Shown here piece by piece: positions 1 to 9,850 of a DNA stretch of 64,000 nt; position 1 is the first letter of the stretch, and each line of letters begins with the position of its first letter. The translations under genes were made by a program, and so were the position numbers. The DNA comes from Mesorhizobium ventifaucium (lineage in GTDB: Bacteria; Pseudomonadota; Alphaproteobacteria; Rhizobiales; Rhizobiaceae), in NCBI RefSeq assembly GCF_935822925.1, contig NZ_CAKXZS010000001.1, positions 116,903-180,902 on the forward strand. The letters are read 5' to 3'. The notes beneath the pieces are model-generated. The model was not told where the DNA came from. It searched no databases and was given only the letters and a program-made list of their open reading frames with translations.

Positions 1-578
1 AGGAACAGCATGGGTGTGATGACGAGCGTCTGATAGAATATAAAATAGTGGTAGCTGGGCGCGAGCGCGATGACGACCATTGCCAGGCTGGCAAAGGCGA
101 AGCCGGTGAGAGCGACGACCGGCAGCACATAGGGGACGGACGTCCACGCCGCATAGCCCAGGGTGGCAGCAACAATGGTAATTGCCGTGCCGGCCAGAAA
201 GGCCTTGGTGGCTGCCCATGCCAATTCACCGAGAACGATGTCGCCCAGGGTAAGTTGTGTATGCAGGATTGCTTCCCAGGTGCCCAGGTCGCGCATGCGA
301 CTGAAAACCGCGTATATTGTTTCGAAGGTCGATGCGGTCATCGCGCCTGTCGCGACCATCCCGGCTGCCAAGAAGGCAATGTACGAGGCGCCTTCAACCC
401 GACCTACCATTAGTCCAAGACCAGTACCGAGCCCGAAAAGGTAAATCATCGGATCGGCAAGAGTACCGAGAAGCGACGCAAATGCGACCTTCTTCCACGC
501 CAGATAGTTGCGGCGCCACACCGCAATCCAGTTCCACGCGTTGGCGGGCAGTGCCGCCGCAAGACCTTCACGCATCAT
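1..578 (-). CDS. nodJ: Nod factor export permease NodJ (3' end cut by window)
   Basis: Inner-membrane permease of the NodIJ ABC exporter that secretes lipochitooligosaccharide Nod factors. Translating the minus strand from the ATG at 576-578 gives an N-terminus beginning [16 protein letters not shown], followed by W-R-R-N-Y-L-A-W and alternating hydrophobic stretches, as in the ABC-2 permease family. About 192 codons are visible and the frame is open at base 1, so the C-terminus lies outside. The nodI stop codon is at 579-581, directly before the nodJ start, so the two are translationally linked and are the last genes seen in the nodABCIJ operon. The ATG at 573-575 is an alternative start. 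Confidence 0.9.
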   Translation of the reverse strand, partial: MMREGLAAALPANAWNWIAVWRRNYLAWKKVAFASLLGTLADPMIYLFGLGTGLGLMVGRVEGASYIAFLAAGMVATGAMTASTFETIYAVFSRMRDLGTWEAILHTQLTLGDIVLGELAWAATKAFLAGTAITIVAATLGYAAWTSVPYVLPVVALTGFAFASLAMVVIALAPSYHYFIFYQTLVITPMLF

Positions 579-1493
579 TCACTTCTCCATCTCGCGTCCG
601 GTTAGCCGCAAGAAGACGTCCTCCAGACTTGGTGGGCGCTCTAAAATCCGCAGACCCGCGCGCCCGCGAAGCTGGACACGCACCTGCTCTGGATCGGGCG
701 CATAGCAAAAGAGTGTCTCGCCGCTTACCTCAATGCGCTGAACGTACGGCTTAATCAGCGAAGTCAGCTCCTGCGGATTCCCGCCAAAGATCTCGATCAC
801 ATTGCATCCAATATGTTCGTCTATCAGAGCATGAGGGCTGCCCTCGGCAATCTTGCGTCCCCGCTCCAGTACACACAGCCGATCGCATAGCCGCTCAGCC
901 TCTTCCATGAAGTGGGTAGTCAAAATAATCGTCTTTCCGCTCGCCAGCAGAAAACGCAGCCGCTCCCAGATCAGGTGGCGGGCGTGCGGGTCGAGGCCGG
1001 TAGTCGGCTCGTCCATTATAAGGAGCTGGGGGTCGTTGATCAGCGCGCGTGCCAACGTTAGACGCCGCTTCATGCCGCCTGATAGCTGGCCGACGCGTGC
1101 GTCCGCCTTGCTCTCAAGGCGGGCAAACTCGAGGAGAGATGGAACGACCCGTTGAATCTCCCGTGTACTCATGCCGAAGTACCGCCCGAACACCACCAGG
1201 TTCTCGCGGACCGTGAATTCCAGGTCCAGGTTGTCGAACTGCGGAACGACGCCTATGCCCTTGCGGGCCAAGCGACTTCGAGCCGGCACCGGCACTCCGA
1301 GCACTGTGATCTTACCCGAGTCAGGCCGGGTCATGCCGAGGAGCATGCGCGCAATCGTGCTCTTGCCTGCACCGTTCGGCCCCAGCAGGCCGAAGCACTC
1401 TCCCGTACCCACGGCGAATGACAACCCGTTCACAACGAGCTTGCTGCCAAATGACTTGGTTACGTCGTTAAGGTCGACTGCTACATTGGACAT
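579..1493 (-). CDS. nodI: Nod factor export ATP-binding protein NodI
   Basis: ATPase subunit of the NodIJ exporter, 304 aa, the usual length. Walker A is GPNGAGKS near residue 38, the signature is LSGGMKRR near residue 140, and Walker B is [13 protein letters not shown] followed by the H-loop in TTHFMEEA. It acts at the cytoplasmic face with NodJ. It sits 231 bp downstream of nodC and directly before nodJ in the nod-box operon. No nodS or nodU gene lies in the gap to nodC. Family and order both fit; the assignment is secure. Confidence 0.95.
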   Translation of the reverse strand: MSNVAVDLNDVTKSFGSKLVVNGLSFAVGTGECFGLLGPNGAGKSTIARMLLGMTRPDSGKITVLGVPVPARSRLARKGIGVVPQFDNLDLEFTVRENLVVFGRYFGMSTREIQRVVPSLLEFARLESKADARVGQLSGGMKRRLTLARALINDPQLLIMDEPTTGLDPHARHLIWERLRFLLASGKTIILTTHFMEEAERLCDRLCVLERGRKIAEGSPHALIDEHIGCNVIEIFGGNPQELTSLIKPYVQRIEVSGETLFCYAPDPEQVRVQLRGRAGLRILERPPSLEDVFLRLTGREMEK

Positions 1494-1724
1494 GCGTCTA
1501 TCTCAGGCTGAAACAGGCCAATCGGCCGGCCGGCTGCCTACGTTCGAGGTTCTGGTCCAGAGCAGCCGTATCTGTGCTGGTCCTTTGGGAAATGACAGCG
1601 GAGAAACGCGTGTCGCTCCCGTGCAAAAAAGGGTCGAAAGCCTACGATCGCATTCGGCTGGTTCCCGTTCCGATCGTTGATGCATGCCTAAGCTCTCGAC
1701 GTATTGGCAACGAAAGTTATTCGG
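1494..1724. other. Gap between nodC and nodI
   Basis: The 231 bp between nodC and nodI hold no convincing gene on either strand. In several rhizobia nodS and nodU occupy this place; I see no trace of them here. The operon probably reads through. Confidence 0.5.
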
Positions 1725-3080
1725 TCAGTCGGAGCTGTGAAGAACCCCAGGCTTAACCAGCTGTGCAGAATCGCGCGAACGATCCGCCGTACGATTCGAG
1801 CCGGCAATTCCCGGGCTGCCTGTACCATTTGCTCTGGTGATCGGGTTTGCGATGATGATCGGCTTCTTGCTCCCGTGGGGCTGGGTAGCATTTTTGCGCG
1901 ACAGCCAGTCACTGTTGCTCAATGTACACAACGCATAAGCTTTCAAGGGAAGGAGGAGAAAGATGTTGATGAACGTGTGCAGAGAAAAGCCGAAAAACCG
2001 AGATTGGCGTGCACGAAAAGCTATCACGGTGCATCGAATGGTCGTCATGCCGGCAATGATCACTGCCGTTGGCCAAGGCACCGTATCTGTCAATGCGAGC
2101 TCTGCGAGCCCGGCTAGTACAGCGACGGCGAGCAACAATGGGCCGAGATTCTGTCCAATTACGTCCAACGTGAGATAGCGATCGAGGCTCGGCAACAGGC
2201 GCAGTGCCAGCAGCGTGTCGCGGAAAGTGCTTCGTGCCCATCGTAGTTGTTGGCGCAGATAGGGCCCCAGCTTATCCGGAACGACTGTCGCCGCGATCGC
2301 GTCCGGAACGTACTCGGTCCGAAAGCCTGCTTTCAGCATCAGGATGGTAAGATGGCGGTCCTCGCCGAAGTCGCTAGGCTTGCCCCTAAACAGCTGAGTC
2401 TCGTATTGATCTAGCAGCGACATCAGAGAAGAGCGGCGGTACATTGCACATGGGCCGCAACAGCACATGACCGCACCAAAGCGAGCCTGCGCAGCGCGCT
2501 CCTCGTTGCAGGCGAGCCAGTACTCCATGTCAATCAGCCGGGTCAACCAAGTGTCGCTCCGGTTGGATGCCGTCAGCTGGCCCATGGCGGCGCCGATCGC
2601 TGGATCCCGCATCCTTGCGGTAAGTTTCGCAATCACGTCGGGCTCGAGAGTCGTGTCAGAGTCGACGCTGAGCACGAAATCTCCAGACGAGCCACGGATC
2701 GCTGCGATCTGCGCCTTGCGTTTGCCGACATTGTGGGGGAGCTGAATAAACGTGAATCTGGGGTCGTCTACGTAGGCGTGATGCACCGGCGTGAGGGCCT
2801 TGCGATTTCCAGAACCGTCATCCACCACATAGACGTGCAGCTTTCCGGCGTATTCCTGGTTGGCAACCGAAGCCAGACAGGCCGAAAGTGTACGCGGCTC
2901 CTCATTGTAACAGGGGATAATGACATCCACGCTCGGCCAAAGGTCGGAGGCGAGCAAGTCGTCCGAGATTGATGCAACGTGTCCCGACTGCGCGTAAACC
3001 GCTTGCATACCTTTATAAACGGTCGAGAGCAGCGCATAACACGAAACGGCGACGGTACTGGCTGTGGTAAGCGGGTCCAT
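1725..3080 (-). CDS. nodC: N-acetylglucosaminyltransferase NodC (chitin oligosaccharide synthase)
   Basis: Processive glycosyltransferase family 2 enzyme that builds the chitooligosaccharide backbone of the Nod factor from UDP-GlcNAc at the inner membrane. The start chosen is the ATG giving MDPLTTAS, which matches other NodC proteins; a longer open frame reaches upstream to 3413 but overlaps nodB and is rejected. Catalytic landmarks are VDDGSGN, SVDSDTT, FGEDRHLT and QQLRW. Hydrophobic segments follow in the C-terminal third. The protein is 451 aa, about 25 residues longer than the common 420-430, with an unusual polar tail after LSNSDWLSR. The start is 14 bp from the nodB stop. Confidence 0.95.
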   Translation of the reverse strand: MDPLTTASTVAVSCYALLSTVYKGMQAVYAQSGHVASISDDLLASDLWPSVDVIIPCYNEEPRTLSACLASVANQEYAGKLHVYVVDDGSGNRKALTPVHHAYVDDPRFTFIQLPHNVGKRKAQIAAIRGSSGDFVLSVDSDTTLEPDVIAKLTARMRDPAIGAAMGQLTASNRSDTWLTRLIDMEYWLACNEERAAQARFGAVMCCCGPCAMYRRSSLMSLLDQYETQLFRGKPSDFGEDRHLTILMLKAGFRTEYVPDAIAATVVPDKLGPYLRQQLRWARSTFRDTLLALRLLPSLDRYLTLDVIGQNLGPLLLAVAVLAGLAELALTDTVPWPTAVIIAGMTTIRCTVIAFRARQSRFFGFSLHTFINIFLLLPLKAYALCTLSNSDWLSRKNATQPHGSKKPIIIANPITRANGTGSPGIAGSNRTADRSRDSAQLVKPGVLHSSD

Positions 3081-3094
3081 AAGATCTCGTTTGT

Positions 3095-3736
3095 TCAATG
3101 ATGTTGAGGAAGGGGTCGGACTGTGAATCCGCGGTCGTGCAGCGCTGGAATCAGGCGGGACAGCGCCATAACCGTCTGCTCGCGTGGATCGCTTTGAGAG
3201 CGCTCGCACCCGTCGTGCAGGAGCACAATCGCGCCCGGGCGGAGACCGGCAAGAACTGAATCGACAATCGAGTCGGCGCCGGGGCGAGACCAGTCTCGCG
3301 GGTCTACTGACCAATGCAGGGGTGCCAATCCAGTGCTCGCCGAGGCTGTGAGAACTTCTTCGGTCCAGCTCCCATACGGCGCACGAAAGTACCGCACCGC
3401 AGCGTGGGGGCACGCCATCATGATGGCGCTGTTCGCCTCAAGGATTTCACGTTCAACTTCGCCGGGTGCGCATTTGGACAGGTCCGGATGAGTCATCGTG
3501 TGATTGGCCACTTCATGCCCATCTGCAATCATTCGCCGGATAAGCTCCGGCCGGTCTACAGCCGCGTCACCGATCACGAAGAACGTCGCCGGTGTCCGGT
3601 GTTGCGCCAGCAGGTCGAGGACCTCCGGTGTCCAAACGGGATCGGGGCCGTCGTCAAACGTGAGATAGACGCTGCGCTCTTCGGTGCCGTCAGCGCAGTC
3701 ACTGGGCACTTCACATATACAGTCCAGATGTTTCAT
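3095..3736 (-). CDS. nodB: Chitooligosaccharide deacetylase NodB
   Basis: Removes the N-acetyl group from the non-reducing end of the chitin oligomer made by NodC, so that NodA can add the acyl chain. The polysaccharide-deacetylase (NodB homology) motifs are all visible: YLTFDDGPD near residue 25, the metal-binding HTMTH near residue 78, and RAPYGSW near residue 117, ending with LLHDG. The start MKHLDCIC (ATG 3736-3734) overlaps the nodA stop codon in an ATGA arrangement, so the two are translationally coupled. 213 aa, normal for the family. This intact copy is the reference for the nodB relic at 8983-9105. Confidence 0.95.
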   Translation of the reverse strand: MKHLDCICEVPSDCADGTEERSVYLTFDDGPDPVWTPEVLDLLAQHRTPATFFVIGDAAVDRPELIRRMIADGHEVANHTMTHPDLSKCAPGEVEREILEANSAIMMACPHAAVRYFRAPYGSWTEEVLTASASTGLAPLHWSVDPRDWSRPGADSIVDSVLAGLRPGAIVLLHDGCERSQSDPREQTVMALSRLIPALHDRGFTVRPLPQHH

Positions 3737-4323
3737 AGCTCCGGACCGTTCCGCTCGATGAAGGTGCCGGACGGCCACTCGTCCATCGAGCGCCCGATCG
3801 GCGAGACCAGGACGAGATCGTCCTCCAAGCGTGTGGGCGGCAGGTCGGGATGTATGTCTGCCAGGGTCGAGCGGATGCGAACGTCCGGCACAATCTTCCC
3901 AAGCCCCGCATTGCAGAGCCTCTGAATATGATTTCGCATTTCGTGCCGAACCGTGCCGAAAGCGAATGGAACGCCCATCTGCTCCAGCGCTGGATACAGA
4001 CTGCGCATCGACAAGCTGATGCCGAGGCCCTCAAGATCCCGACGCACCCCGTACAATCCGAGTTCGGCCACCAGCACGTCGATCTCGCCAACTTTGATGA
4101 ACCGGCGCAGTAGACCGAGATGTGCCGCTACACCGTGCGCGTCCCTACCAATTGCGCGGAACTCTGGCCTCGCGCCGGCCCAACTGCGGCCGCCTTCGAA
4201 TCGCCTTGCGGAGAAGGTGCCAGTCCCTCCATAGGTTTTGTGCAAGAAGTCTGAGAGCTCGACATGCTCATGCAGTTGCAACTCGTTTTCCCAACACAAC
4301 CTCCACTGCACTTCAGAGCGCAT
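3733..4323 (-). CDS. nodA: Acyltransferase NodA, copy 1
   Basis: Transfers a fatty acyl chain to the free amino group made by NodB; NodA variants help set which acyl chain is used. 196 aa, the standard length, starting [14 protein letters not shown] and ending ERNGPEL, with a GAGG-type ribosome site (GAGGT) about 7 bp before the ATG. First gene of nodABCIJ, read from the nod box at 4561-4610. A second nodA at 9102-9692 differs at about 52 of 196 positions by my count (around 73% identity), so the two enzymes may prefer different acyl donors. Confidence 0.96.
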   Translation of the reverse strand: MRSEVQWRLCWENELQLHEHVELSDFLHKTYGGTGTFSARRFEGGRSWAGARPEFRAIGRDAHGVAAHLGLLRRFIKVGEIDVLVAELGLYGVRRDLEGLGISLSMRSLYPALEQMGVPFAFGTVRHEMRNHIQRLCNAGLGKIVPDVRIRSTLADIHPDLPPTRLEDDLVLVSPIGRSMDEWPSGTFIERNGPEL

Positions 4324-4560
4324 GGAAAGACCTCATTCGTTCGTGTTTTCCTGAGGTAAGCGCCTAATGACGGGGAGCTTGTCGCGTCGAGCAGACGCGA
4401 TATGGCTTTCGCAGATCACCGAGGAACTTTAGCCGCACTGGACATGCGATCCGGCCGACACCGGAAGGCGTACGCCAGAAATGCTGTCCGGCACCCACGC
4501 AAGCATTAAGTTCCTTTAGGGCTTGCTTACATCCTTGTAAGGTCCCTATGCGACGTTCAG

Positions 4561-4610
4561 CAAAACTGGTAAAATCGTTTGTTTCGATGAAAGGTATCCA
4601 CTCGATGGAT
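4561..4610 (-). promoter_or_regulatory. Nod box upstream of nodABCIJ
   Basis: Read on the minus strand from 4610, the sequence starts ATCCATCGAGTGGATACC and continues with ATCGAAACAAACGATTTTACC. This is the conserved LysR-type nod box bound by NodD in response to plant flavonoids. It points at nodA and lies just before the nodD1 start codon, so NodD1 can both activate nodA and affect its own expression. The ATCCAT/ATGGAT dyad is intact. Confidence 0.93.
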
Positions 4611-4620
4611 AGCCGCGCCC

Positions 4621-5604
4621 ATGCGTTTCAAGGGACTTGATCTCAATCTTCTCGTTGTGCTGGACGCATTGCTGGCCGAGCGCAATCTCTCGGCGGCGGC
4701 ACACCGCATAAACCTGAGTCAGCCGGCCATGAGTGCGGCCGTCGCCCGGCTGCGCGATTTTTTCGGCGATGAACTGTTCAGCATGAACGGTCGCGAACGT
4801 ATTCTGACGTCACGTGCGGTAGCACTTGGCCCCGCAGTCCGCGACGCTCTCCTGCGCATCCAGTCCTCGATTATTTCGTCCGATCCGTTTGACCCAAATC
4901 GATCCGATCGCCGCTTCAGGATCATTATTTCCGATTTCGCCACGCTGGTGTTTTTTGAAAAAGTCGTGGAGCGTGTCGCTCGGGAAGCCCCCGCCGTCAC
5001 GTTCGAATTGCTGCCTCTCGATGACAACCCAAATGAGCTCCTCCGGCGAGGCGACATCGACTTTGTAATTCTTCCGGATATGTTCATGTCGGGCGCGCAT
5101 CCAAGCGTGGCGCTTTTCGATGAGAAGCTGGTATGCGTGGGCTGTGCCGCCAACAAGCAGCTGCCACGGCAGCTTACATTTGAGAGATACCTGTCGATGA
5201 GGCACGTCTGCGTCAGGTTCGGACGTTGGCGCAAGCCCTCCATGGAGGAACTGTTCTTGCTTGAGCACGGCCTGAAAAGACGTGTCGAAGTCGAGGTGCA
5301 GGGCTTCAGCATGGTGCCGCCAATGGTGTCCGGCACAGCTCGTATTTCGTCCGTGCCCCTCCGGCTGGTTAAGCACTTCGAAAAAACATTCCCCCTTAAG
5401 GTCGTCGAACTTCCGCTGCCGCTTCCCGTTTTCACCGAAGCCGTCCAATGGCTGGCCAACCACAACAGCGATCCGGCCAGCATCTGGATGCGGGAGATAA
5501 TGGTGCAGGAAGCATCCCGGCTGGCTACTCCTGCGAATCCACGAGAGGCCCCCAGCGCTCCTGGACTTGTGTCGGCCGTTACCGCCCACTCTCATGTTGC
5601 CTGA
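4621..5604 (+). CDS. nodD1: Flavonoid-responsive LysR regulator NodD, copy 1
   Basis: LysR-family activator of nod genes. The N-terminal winged helix-turn-helix covers about residues 6-65 ([19 protein letters not shown], then [15 protein letters not shown]), followed by the inducer-binding domain with [12 protein letters not shown] and [15 protein letters not shown]. 327 aa, slightly longer than the usual 305-320 because of a non-conserved alanine-rich tail after residue 300. Divergent from nodA with the nod box between. NodD2 (9851-10768) matches it at about 85% of the aligned positions by my count. Confidence 0.95.
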   Translation: MRFKGLDLNLLVVLDALLAERNLSAAAHRINLSQPAMSAAVARLRDFFGDELFSMNGRERILTSRAVALGPAVRDALLRIQSSIISSDPFDPNRSDRRFRIIISDFATLVFFEKVVERVAREAPAVTFELLPLDDNPNELLRRGDIDFVILPDMFMSGAHPSVALFDEKLVCVGCAANKQLPRQLTFERYLSMRHVCVRFGRWRKPSMEELFLLEHGLKRRVEVEVQGFSMVPPMVSGTARISSVPLRLVKHFEKTFPLKVVELPLPLPVFTEAVQWLANHNSDPASIWMREIMVQEASRLATPANPREAPSAPGLVSAVTAHSHVA

Positions 5605-5799
5605 GGCGACAGATCGTCAGCTGATTGGCAGGTGTTGCGCTTGCAGACTGTGAGACTCCCGGGGCGAGGAGCGGAACTCGAAGTGCATGTCTCTGGGTCG
5701 GGTACCGCGTCCGGATTCGCAGCTTGGCTGGCCTTGGTCTAGGCTTGCTGGGGCCATCGTGGGTTTATGCCGCGGGTGCGGTCGATGGTCGCTTCGAAG

Positions 5800-6092
5800 C
5801 TCTGGTTGGAGTTGTCAGCTGGCATACGCTTGGGTGCAGAAGAAGTCCTCGATCAGATGACGCGAGAGGCGGCGGCAAGGCGCGCCTCGGATCGTGCTGG
5901 ATCACGATCTTGGCGCCGCGCTCGTTCAGATCGGCAATGATGGTGTTGCTATTGAACCCCGTGTCGGCGTTCGGATCGCCGAAGGCGACGCCCTTGATGG
6001 GCGGGCGAAACCCACCGTATCGAAGCGGCCTCCTGACAGGAGGACGAAGCACGCGAGTGCCGAGCGCATCGGTGAGGGCAAGGATCTTTCAT
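5800..6092 (-). pseudogene. Relic of an IS5-family transposase
   Basis: Minus-strand translation in two frames gives pieces typical of IS5-group transposases: KILALTDALG, then LLSGGRFDTVGF in a second frame, then SNTIIADLNERGAKIVIQ and HDPRRA, then RHLIEDFFC. The order is correct but several frameshifts and stops break the frame, and the N-terminal half is missing. No terminal inverted repeats were found. It abuts the nodD relic on its right, so the element probably took part in the rearrangement that destroyed that nodD. Confidence 0.7.
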
Positions 6093-6129
6093 GTCGACCT
6101 TGGGAGGGCCTGTGGCCTGGCTTTGATTC

Positions 6130-6285
6130 CCCTTTGCGCTGCCGCGGCACGTGCATCAACTCATTCGCCCGGCCATGAGTGCAGCCGTGGCCCGGCTGCG
6201 GGATGAACCGTTTACGACAAGCGCCGCGGAGGTTTGATCCGCATTGCAGCACCACTTGCCCTGCAAACGCGGCGGTGAGACCTGT
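6130..6285 (+). pseudogene. Relic of a third nodD gene
   Basis: The bases at 6169-6205 match nodD codons for [11 protein letters not shown] almost exactly (CCGGCCATGAGTGC followed by GCCGT and GCCCGGCTGCG), and the flanking bases align with the preceding and following nodD codons with small gaps. A deletion removes the FFG codons and stops follow. Only about 150 bp of the helix-turn-helix region remain. It lies on the same strand as nodD1, about 530 bp downstream of it, and its left end meets the IS5 relic. No function is expected. Confidence 0.6.
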
Positions 6286-6327
6286 CGCGTGATGCCTACG
6301 ACAAGGTAGGCTCCGGTCACCCCGTGC

Positions 6328-7065
6328 TCAGATCATGGCCATGCCGCCATTGACGTGGATGGTCTGGCCGGTGACGTAGGCTGCTTCATCGGAGGCGAGG
6401 TAGGCGACGGCGGACGCGACTTCAGCGCTGGTGCCCATGCGCCGCGTCGGGATCGCCGCCATGATCGTCTCTTTCTGCTTGTCATTGAGCTTTTCGGTCA
6501 TCGCCGATTCGATGAAACCCGGGGCGACGCAGTTGACGGTGATGTTGCGGGTGGCGATCTCCTGCGCCAGCGACTTGGAAAAGCCGGTCATGCCAGCCTT
6601 AGAGGCGCAGTAATTGGTCTGACCGGGATTGCCGGTGAAGCCAACCACAGAGGTGATGTTGATGATGCGGCCATGCCGGCGCCGCATCATCGGATGGGTG
6701 AGTTCGCGGGTCAGCCGGAACACGGCGGTCAGATTGACCTCAAGCACGCTATCCCAATCGGCGTCCGCCATGCGCACGAACAGCCCGTCCTTGGCAATGC
6801 CGGCATTGTTGACCAGGATATCAACGCCTTCGAGCTCGACCTCCGCCTTCTGGCCGAGCGCCTTGACCTCGTCGCGGTTCGACAGATTGGCCGGGAAAAG
6901 TTTTACCCGATCGCCGAGTTCGTCAGCCAAGGTCTCCAGTTTCTCGACGCGGGTGCCGTGCAGGCCGACAATGGCGCCCTGCGCATGCAGCACACGGGCG
7001 ATCGCCTCGCCAATGCCCCCCGATGCGCCGGTGACGAGCGCCTTGCGGCCGGTCAATTCAAACAT
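6328..7065 (-). CDS. nodG: 3-oxoacyl-ACP reductase-like protein NodG
   Basis: Short-chain dehydrogenase, 245 aa, of the FabG type, which reduces 3-oxoacyl-ACP with NADPH. The cofactor site is TGASGGIGEA near residue 13, NNAG lies near residue 86, and the catalytic Ser-Tyr-Lys triad is in INITSVVGFTG and YCASKAG. Third gene of a nodFEG group on the minus strand, 321 bp after nodE, so the name nodG rests on context; by sequence alone fabG would serve equally well. It probably supports synthesis of the special acyl chain of the Nod factor. Confidence 0.88.
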   Translation of the reverse strand: MFELTGRKALVTGASGGIGEAIARVLHAQGAIVGLHGTRVEKLETLADELGDRVKLFPANLSNRDEVKALGQKAEVELEGVDILVNNAGIAKDGLFVRMADADWDSVLEVNLTAVFRLTRELTHPMMRRRHGRIINITSVVGFTGNPGQTNYCASKAGMTGFSKSLAQEIATRNITVNCVAPGFIESAMTEKLNDKQKETIMAAIPTRRMGTSAEVASAVAYLASDEAAYVTGQTIHVNGGMAMI

Positions 7066-7386
7066 CTTTTCTCCTCATTCTTCAGGCCGGTGAATTCGGT
7101 CACCTCTGAGTGTCGCCGAGCCAGAAGTCTCGGCTCCAATGAGTGGCTTCCTCGCCGCTCCTGATCCGCGCCAGGACCCCGCTGCGAGGTAGAATCGTCT
7201 ATGCAGCCCAAACCGCGTTGGGCGAGTTCGCGCAATTGGCCGCGGCCGGCCTCGGCTGCGAGACCAGGCGCGGCTCGACCGACCTGACCACCTGGAGCTG
7301 ACTGGTGGTGCACTGGGAGAGCCTTCAGACTGCCAGCAAAGCGACGGCGCCCGGAAGGGCTTTGCGGCAAACATGTCGGAGGCTTA
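7066..7386. other. Gap between nodE and nodG, no gene seen
   Basis: 321 bp. Open frames of 99 and 105 codons exist on the minus strand, but their products are arginine, serine and proline rich, without any family I recognise. I treat the stretch as non-coding or as the debris of a lost gene. Confidence 0.45.
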
Positions 7387-8595
7387 CTATACGTGTTTGA
7401 AGGCTAGAACTGAATTCACGCCGCCCATGGCAAACGCGTTGCTCATGGCCACACGCACCTTACGCTCGCGCGGCACGTTGGGCGTGACGTCGAGATCGCA
7501 ATCGGGGTCTGGCTCGCGATAGTTGGCGGTCGGCGGTACGACGCCCTCCTGAATCGCCATCACACAGGCGATCATCTCAAGCGCACTCGCTGCACCTTGA
7601 CAGTGCGCGTGGGTGGATTTGGTGGAAGAGACGGACATCGAATAAGCATGCTCACCGAAGACGCGCTTGATCGCCGCCGTTTCGATTTGATCGTTGGCCT
7701 TGGTGCCGGTGCCGTGCGCGTTCAGGTACTCGACGTCCTCGGGATTCAGTTTCGCATCGGCAAGGCAGGCGCGCATCGCGCGCTCCGGCCCGTGAACTGC
7801 CGGCGCGGCGATGTGGGAGGCATCGGCAGACAGGCCGATGCCGGCGACCTCGGCAAGAATCGTTGCACCCCGGGCGGTAGCATGCTCATAGCTTTCCAGT
7901 ACGGCCATGCCCGCACCTTCGCCCAGCACCAGTCCCTTCCGGTCGGCGGAGAAGGGCCGGCAAGTATCCGGAGCGAGCACGCGCATCGCTTCCCATGCCT
8001 TCACCATCATAAACACGAACGGCGCGTCGCTGCCTCCCGCAAGCATCACGTCGGCCCGGCCGTACTTGATCTGGTCTACGGCCGAGGCGATCGCATGATT
8101 GCCCGATGCACAGGCGGTAGTGACGCCGAAGACCGGCCCGCGAAGGCCGAGGCTCATGCTGACTTGGCACGCAGCCGCGCTCGGCATCGCCTTTACTCCG
8201 GAGAACAGATCAACGCGGGACGCTCCCCCCAAAAGGACGTCGCGGTAGCCTTTTTCGGTCGCATCGTAGCCGCCGAAGGCGACGCCCACTGTTGCGCCAA
8301 AGCGATGGGCATTGCCTTCATTGCAGGAAAGTCCGGCCTGTCGCATGGCTTCGCGTGCTGCAAGCACGGCAAGCAGGCTGAAACGGCCCATGGCGAGCAG
8401 CTGCCTGGGGTCAACGTCGTGCTCAGGCAGCGTCTTGATCTCGGCGCCGATCGTGCCCTCCAGCCCGTGAAGCTGTGCATTGACAATGGGACCGATGGCC
8501 GATCGGCCCTCGCGCATGCCTCTCCAGATGGAGCCGACATCGGTGCCCAGTCCGCACAGCCCGCCCAGTCCGGTGATAACGACCCGCCGATCCAT
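7387..8595 (-). CDS. nodE: Beta-ketoacyl synthase NodE
   Basis: Condensing enzyme that, with the acyl carrier NodF, builds polyunsaturated fatty acyl chains for the Nod factor and so affects host range. 402 aa, family length. The thiolase-fold active sites are visible: catalytic Cys in [11 protein letters not shown] near residue 165, His in NAHGTGT near residue 298, and the [10 protein letters not shown] segment carrying the second His. The ATG (8595-8593) directly follows the nodF stop codon (8598-8596) with no gap. The operon order is nodA2, nodF, nodE, nodG. Confidence 0.94.
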   Translation of the reverse strand: MDRRVVITGLGGLCGLGTDVGSIWRGMREGRSAIGPIVNAQLHGLEGTIGAEIKTLPEHDVDPRQLLAMGRFSLLAVLAAREAMRQAGLSCNEGNAHRFGATVGVAFGGYDATEKGYRDVLLGGASRVDLFSGVKAMPSAAACQVSMSLGLRGPVFGVTTACASGNHAIASAVDQIKYGRADVMLAGGSDAPFVFMMVKAWEAMRVLAPDTCRPFSADRKGLVLGEGAGMAVLESYEHATARGATILAEVAGIGLSADASHIAAPAVHGPERAMRACLADAKLNPEDVEYLNAHGTGTKANDQIETAAIKRVFGEHAYSMSVSSTKSTHAHCQGAASALEMIACVMAIQEGVVPPTANYREPDPDCDLDVTPNVPRERKVRVAMSNAFAMGGVNSVLAFKHV

Positions 8596-8877
8596 TCAAG
8601 CCGCCTTGTTGAGCAAGCCGCGGATGGCTTCCACCATGTCGCCGACAGTTTGGAGATCAGACCACGCCTCGGCCGAGTTCATCTCGATCTTGATGCCGTA
8701 GGCCTGTTCGAGATCCCAGAGCACGTCCGCCAATCCCAGTGAATCGATGCCGAGCCCAGTCACTTCCGTCGCAGTGGTTATTTCGCCGACGGACGCTGCA
8801 GTCGTTCCCTCGGCGTTCTCCGATTCGACGCGCTTCCTGATTATCTCTACGATTTCCGTTGTAAGTTGATCAGACAT
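8596..8877 (-). CDS. nodF: Acyl carrier protein NodF
   Basis: Specialised acyl carrier protein, 93 aa, that carries the growing acyl chain for NodE. The phosphopantetheine attachment motif is GIDSLGL with Ser near residue 45. A GGAAAG ribosome site lies 9 bp before the ATG. No separate nod box is visible in the 220 bp between nodF and nodA2, so it is probably transcribed from the nod box at 9791-9840 through nodA2 and the nodB relic. Confidence 0.94.
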   Translation of the reverse strand: MSDQLTTEIVEIIRKRVESENAEGTTAASVGEITTATEVTGLGIDSLGLADVLWDLEQAYGIKIEMNSAEAWSDLQTVGDMVEAIRGLLNKAA

Positions 8878-8982
8878 TATTTGTTTCTTTCCATTTCAGC
8901 TTGTTTTTACGTTGGGGTGACTTGACTCCTGGGCAGCGCGCGTCCGGGAAACTAGCCATTAAACTTGTGCAACTGACAAAGC

Positions 8983-9105
8983 TTAATGCTCATACCAGCC
9001 GGATGAGTCCGGCTGGTCTGCGGCGCAGGCTGCGATGGCGAAGAACGTCGCCGGGAGCCGATTTTGCTAGCCACTCGGGACAGATATGTAGTCCCGGAGT
9101 TTCAT
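8983..9105 (-). pseudogene. Internally deleted nodB relic after nodA2
   Basis: Directly after nodA2, with the same ATGA overlap as at nodA-nodB, the frame reads [12 protein letters not shown], then TAG, and continues in the same frame as QNRLPATFFAIAACAADQP before TAA at 8985-8983. Intact NodB has [13 protein letters not shown] at the start and [19 protein letters not shown] near residue 50. So the relic keeps the first 12 codons and a piece from about residues 48-70, with the catalytic TFDDGPD region deleted and the HTMTH region absent. It shows that nodA2 once headed a nodAB operon. Confidence 0.8.
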
Positions 9106-9692
9106 AGCTCCGGACCGTTACGGTCGATCAGCGTGCCGGAAGGCCACTCGTCCATCGAGCGTCCAATCGGCGAAACCAAGACGAGCACGTCCTCCAGGCG
9201 CGTGGACGGCAGGTCGTGATGCACATTTGCGCGGCTCGAACGGACGCGGACGCTTGGCACAATGGTGGCTAGGCCCTCTCTGCAGTACCTCTCAACATGG
9301 TTGCGCATTGCGTGCCGAACCGTGCCGAAAGCGAATGGAACCCCCATCTGCTGCAGGACTGGATACACCGTGCGCATTGCAAAGCTGATTCCGAGCTTCT
9401 CAAGATCCTGACGAACGCCATACAGGCCCAACTCAGCCACTAGGACATCGACCTCGCCAACCCTGATGAAGCGGCGCAGAATACCGATGTGTGCCGCTAC
9501 GCCCTGAGGGTCGCTGGCAATAAAGCGGAGTTCCGGTCTTGCGCCGGCCCAACTGCGGCCACCTTCGAATGGCTTTGCGCCGAAGGCTCCGTTTCGTCCA
9601 TAGATGTTTCGGAAAAAATCGGAGAGCTCGACATGGTCGGCCACTTGCAAGTTATTTTCCCAGCATAACCTCCACTGCACGGCAGAGCGCAT
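9102..9692 (-). CDS. nodA2: Acyltransferase NodA, copy 2
   Basis: Second N-acyltransferase, 196 aa, starting [14 protein letters not shown] and ending DRNGPEL. An AAGGAG ribosome site lies before the ATG. It is intact, with core blocks [25 protein letters not shown] and [12 protein letters not shown] identical to copy 1. It heads a set nodA2, nodB relic, nodF, nodE, nodG under its own nod box. Because it is linked to nodFE rather than nodBC, it may be adapted to the unsaturated acyl chains made by NodFE; that is inference. Confidence 0.95.
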   Translation of the reverse strand: MRSAVQWRLCWENNLQVADHVELSDFFRNIYGRNGAFGAKPFEGGRSWAGARPELRFIASDPQGVAAHIGILRRFIRVGEVDVLVAELGLYGVRQDLEKLGISFAMRTVYPVLQQMGVPFAFGTVRHAMRNHVERYCREGLATIVPSVRVRSSRANVHHDLPSTRLEDVLVLVSPIGRSMDEWPSGTLIDRNGPEL

Positions 9693-9790
9693 GGAAGATT
9701 TTCTCCTTTCGGGTTGTCCTTAAGACGCTCATCGCGGCATAGAGGCAGCGGGTGATCGGTGCGTCAGGTGTTTGTCCATGCGAGATTTCA

Positions 9791-9840
9791 GCACAATGAT
9801 AAAATCGTTTGTTTCGATGGAAGGTATCCACTCTATGGAT
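9791..9840 (-). promoter_or_regulatory. Nod box upstream of nodA2-nodFEG
   Basis: Read on the minus strand from 9840: ATCCATAGAGTGGATACC, then CATCGAAACAAACGATTTTATC. It differs from the nod box at 4561-4610 at only a few positions within the 40 conserved bases. It points at nodA2 and is followed on the other side by nodD2. It is the only nod box I find for nodFEG. Confidence 0.93.
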
Positions 9841-9850
9841 AGCCGCAGAA

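Noticed and set aside
3081..3413. Upstream extension of the nodC open frame
   Set aside because: It would overlap nodB by more than 300 bp; the ATG at 3080 matches the known NodC N-terminus.
7053..7370. Overlapping minus-strand frames of 99-105 codons between nodE and nodG
   Set aside because: Arg/Ser/Pro-rich products, no family and no ribosome site; probably non-coding.
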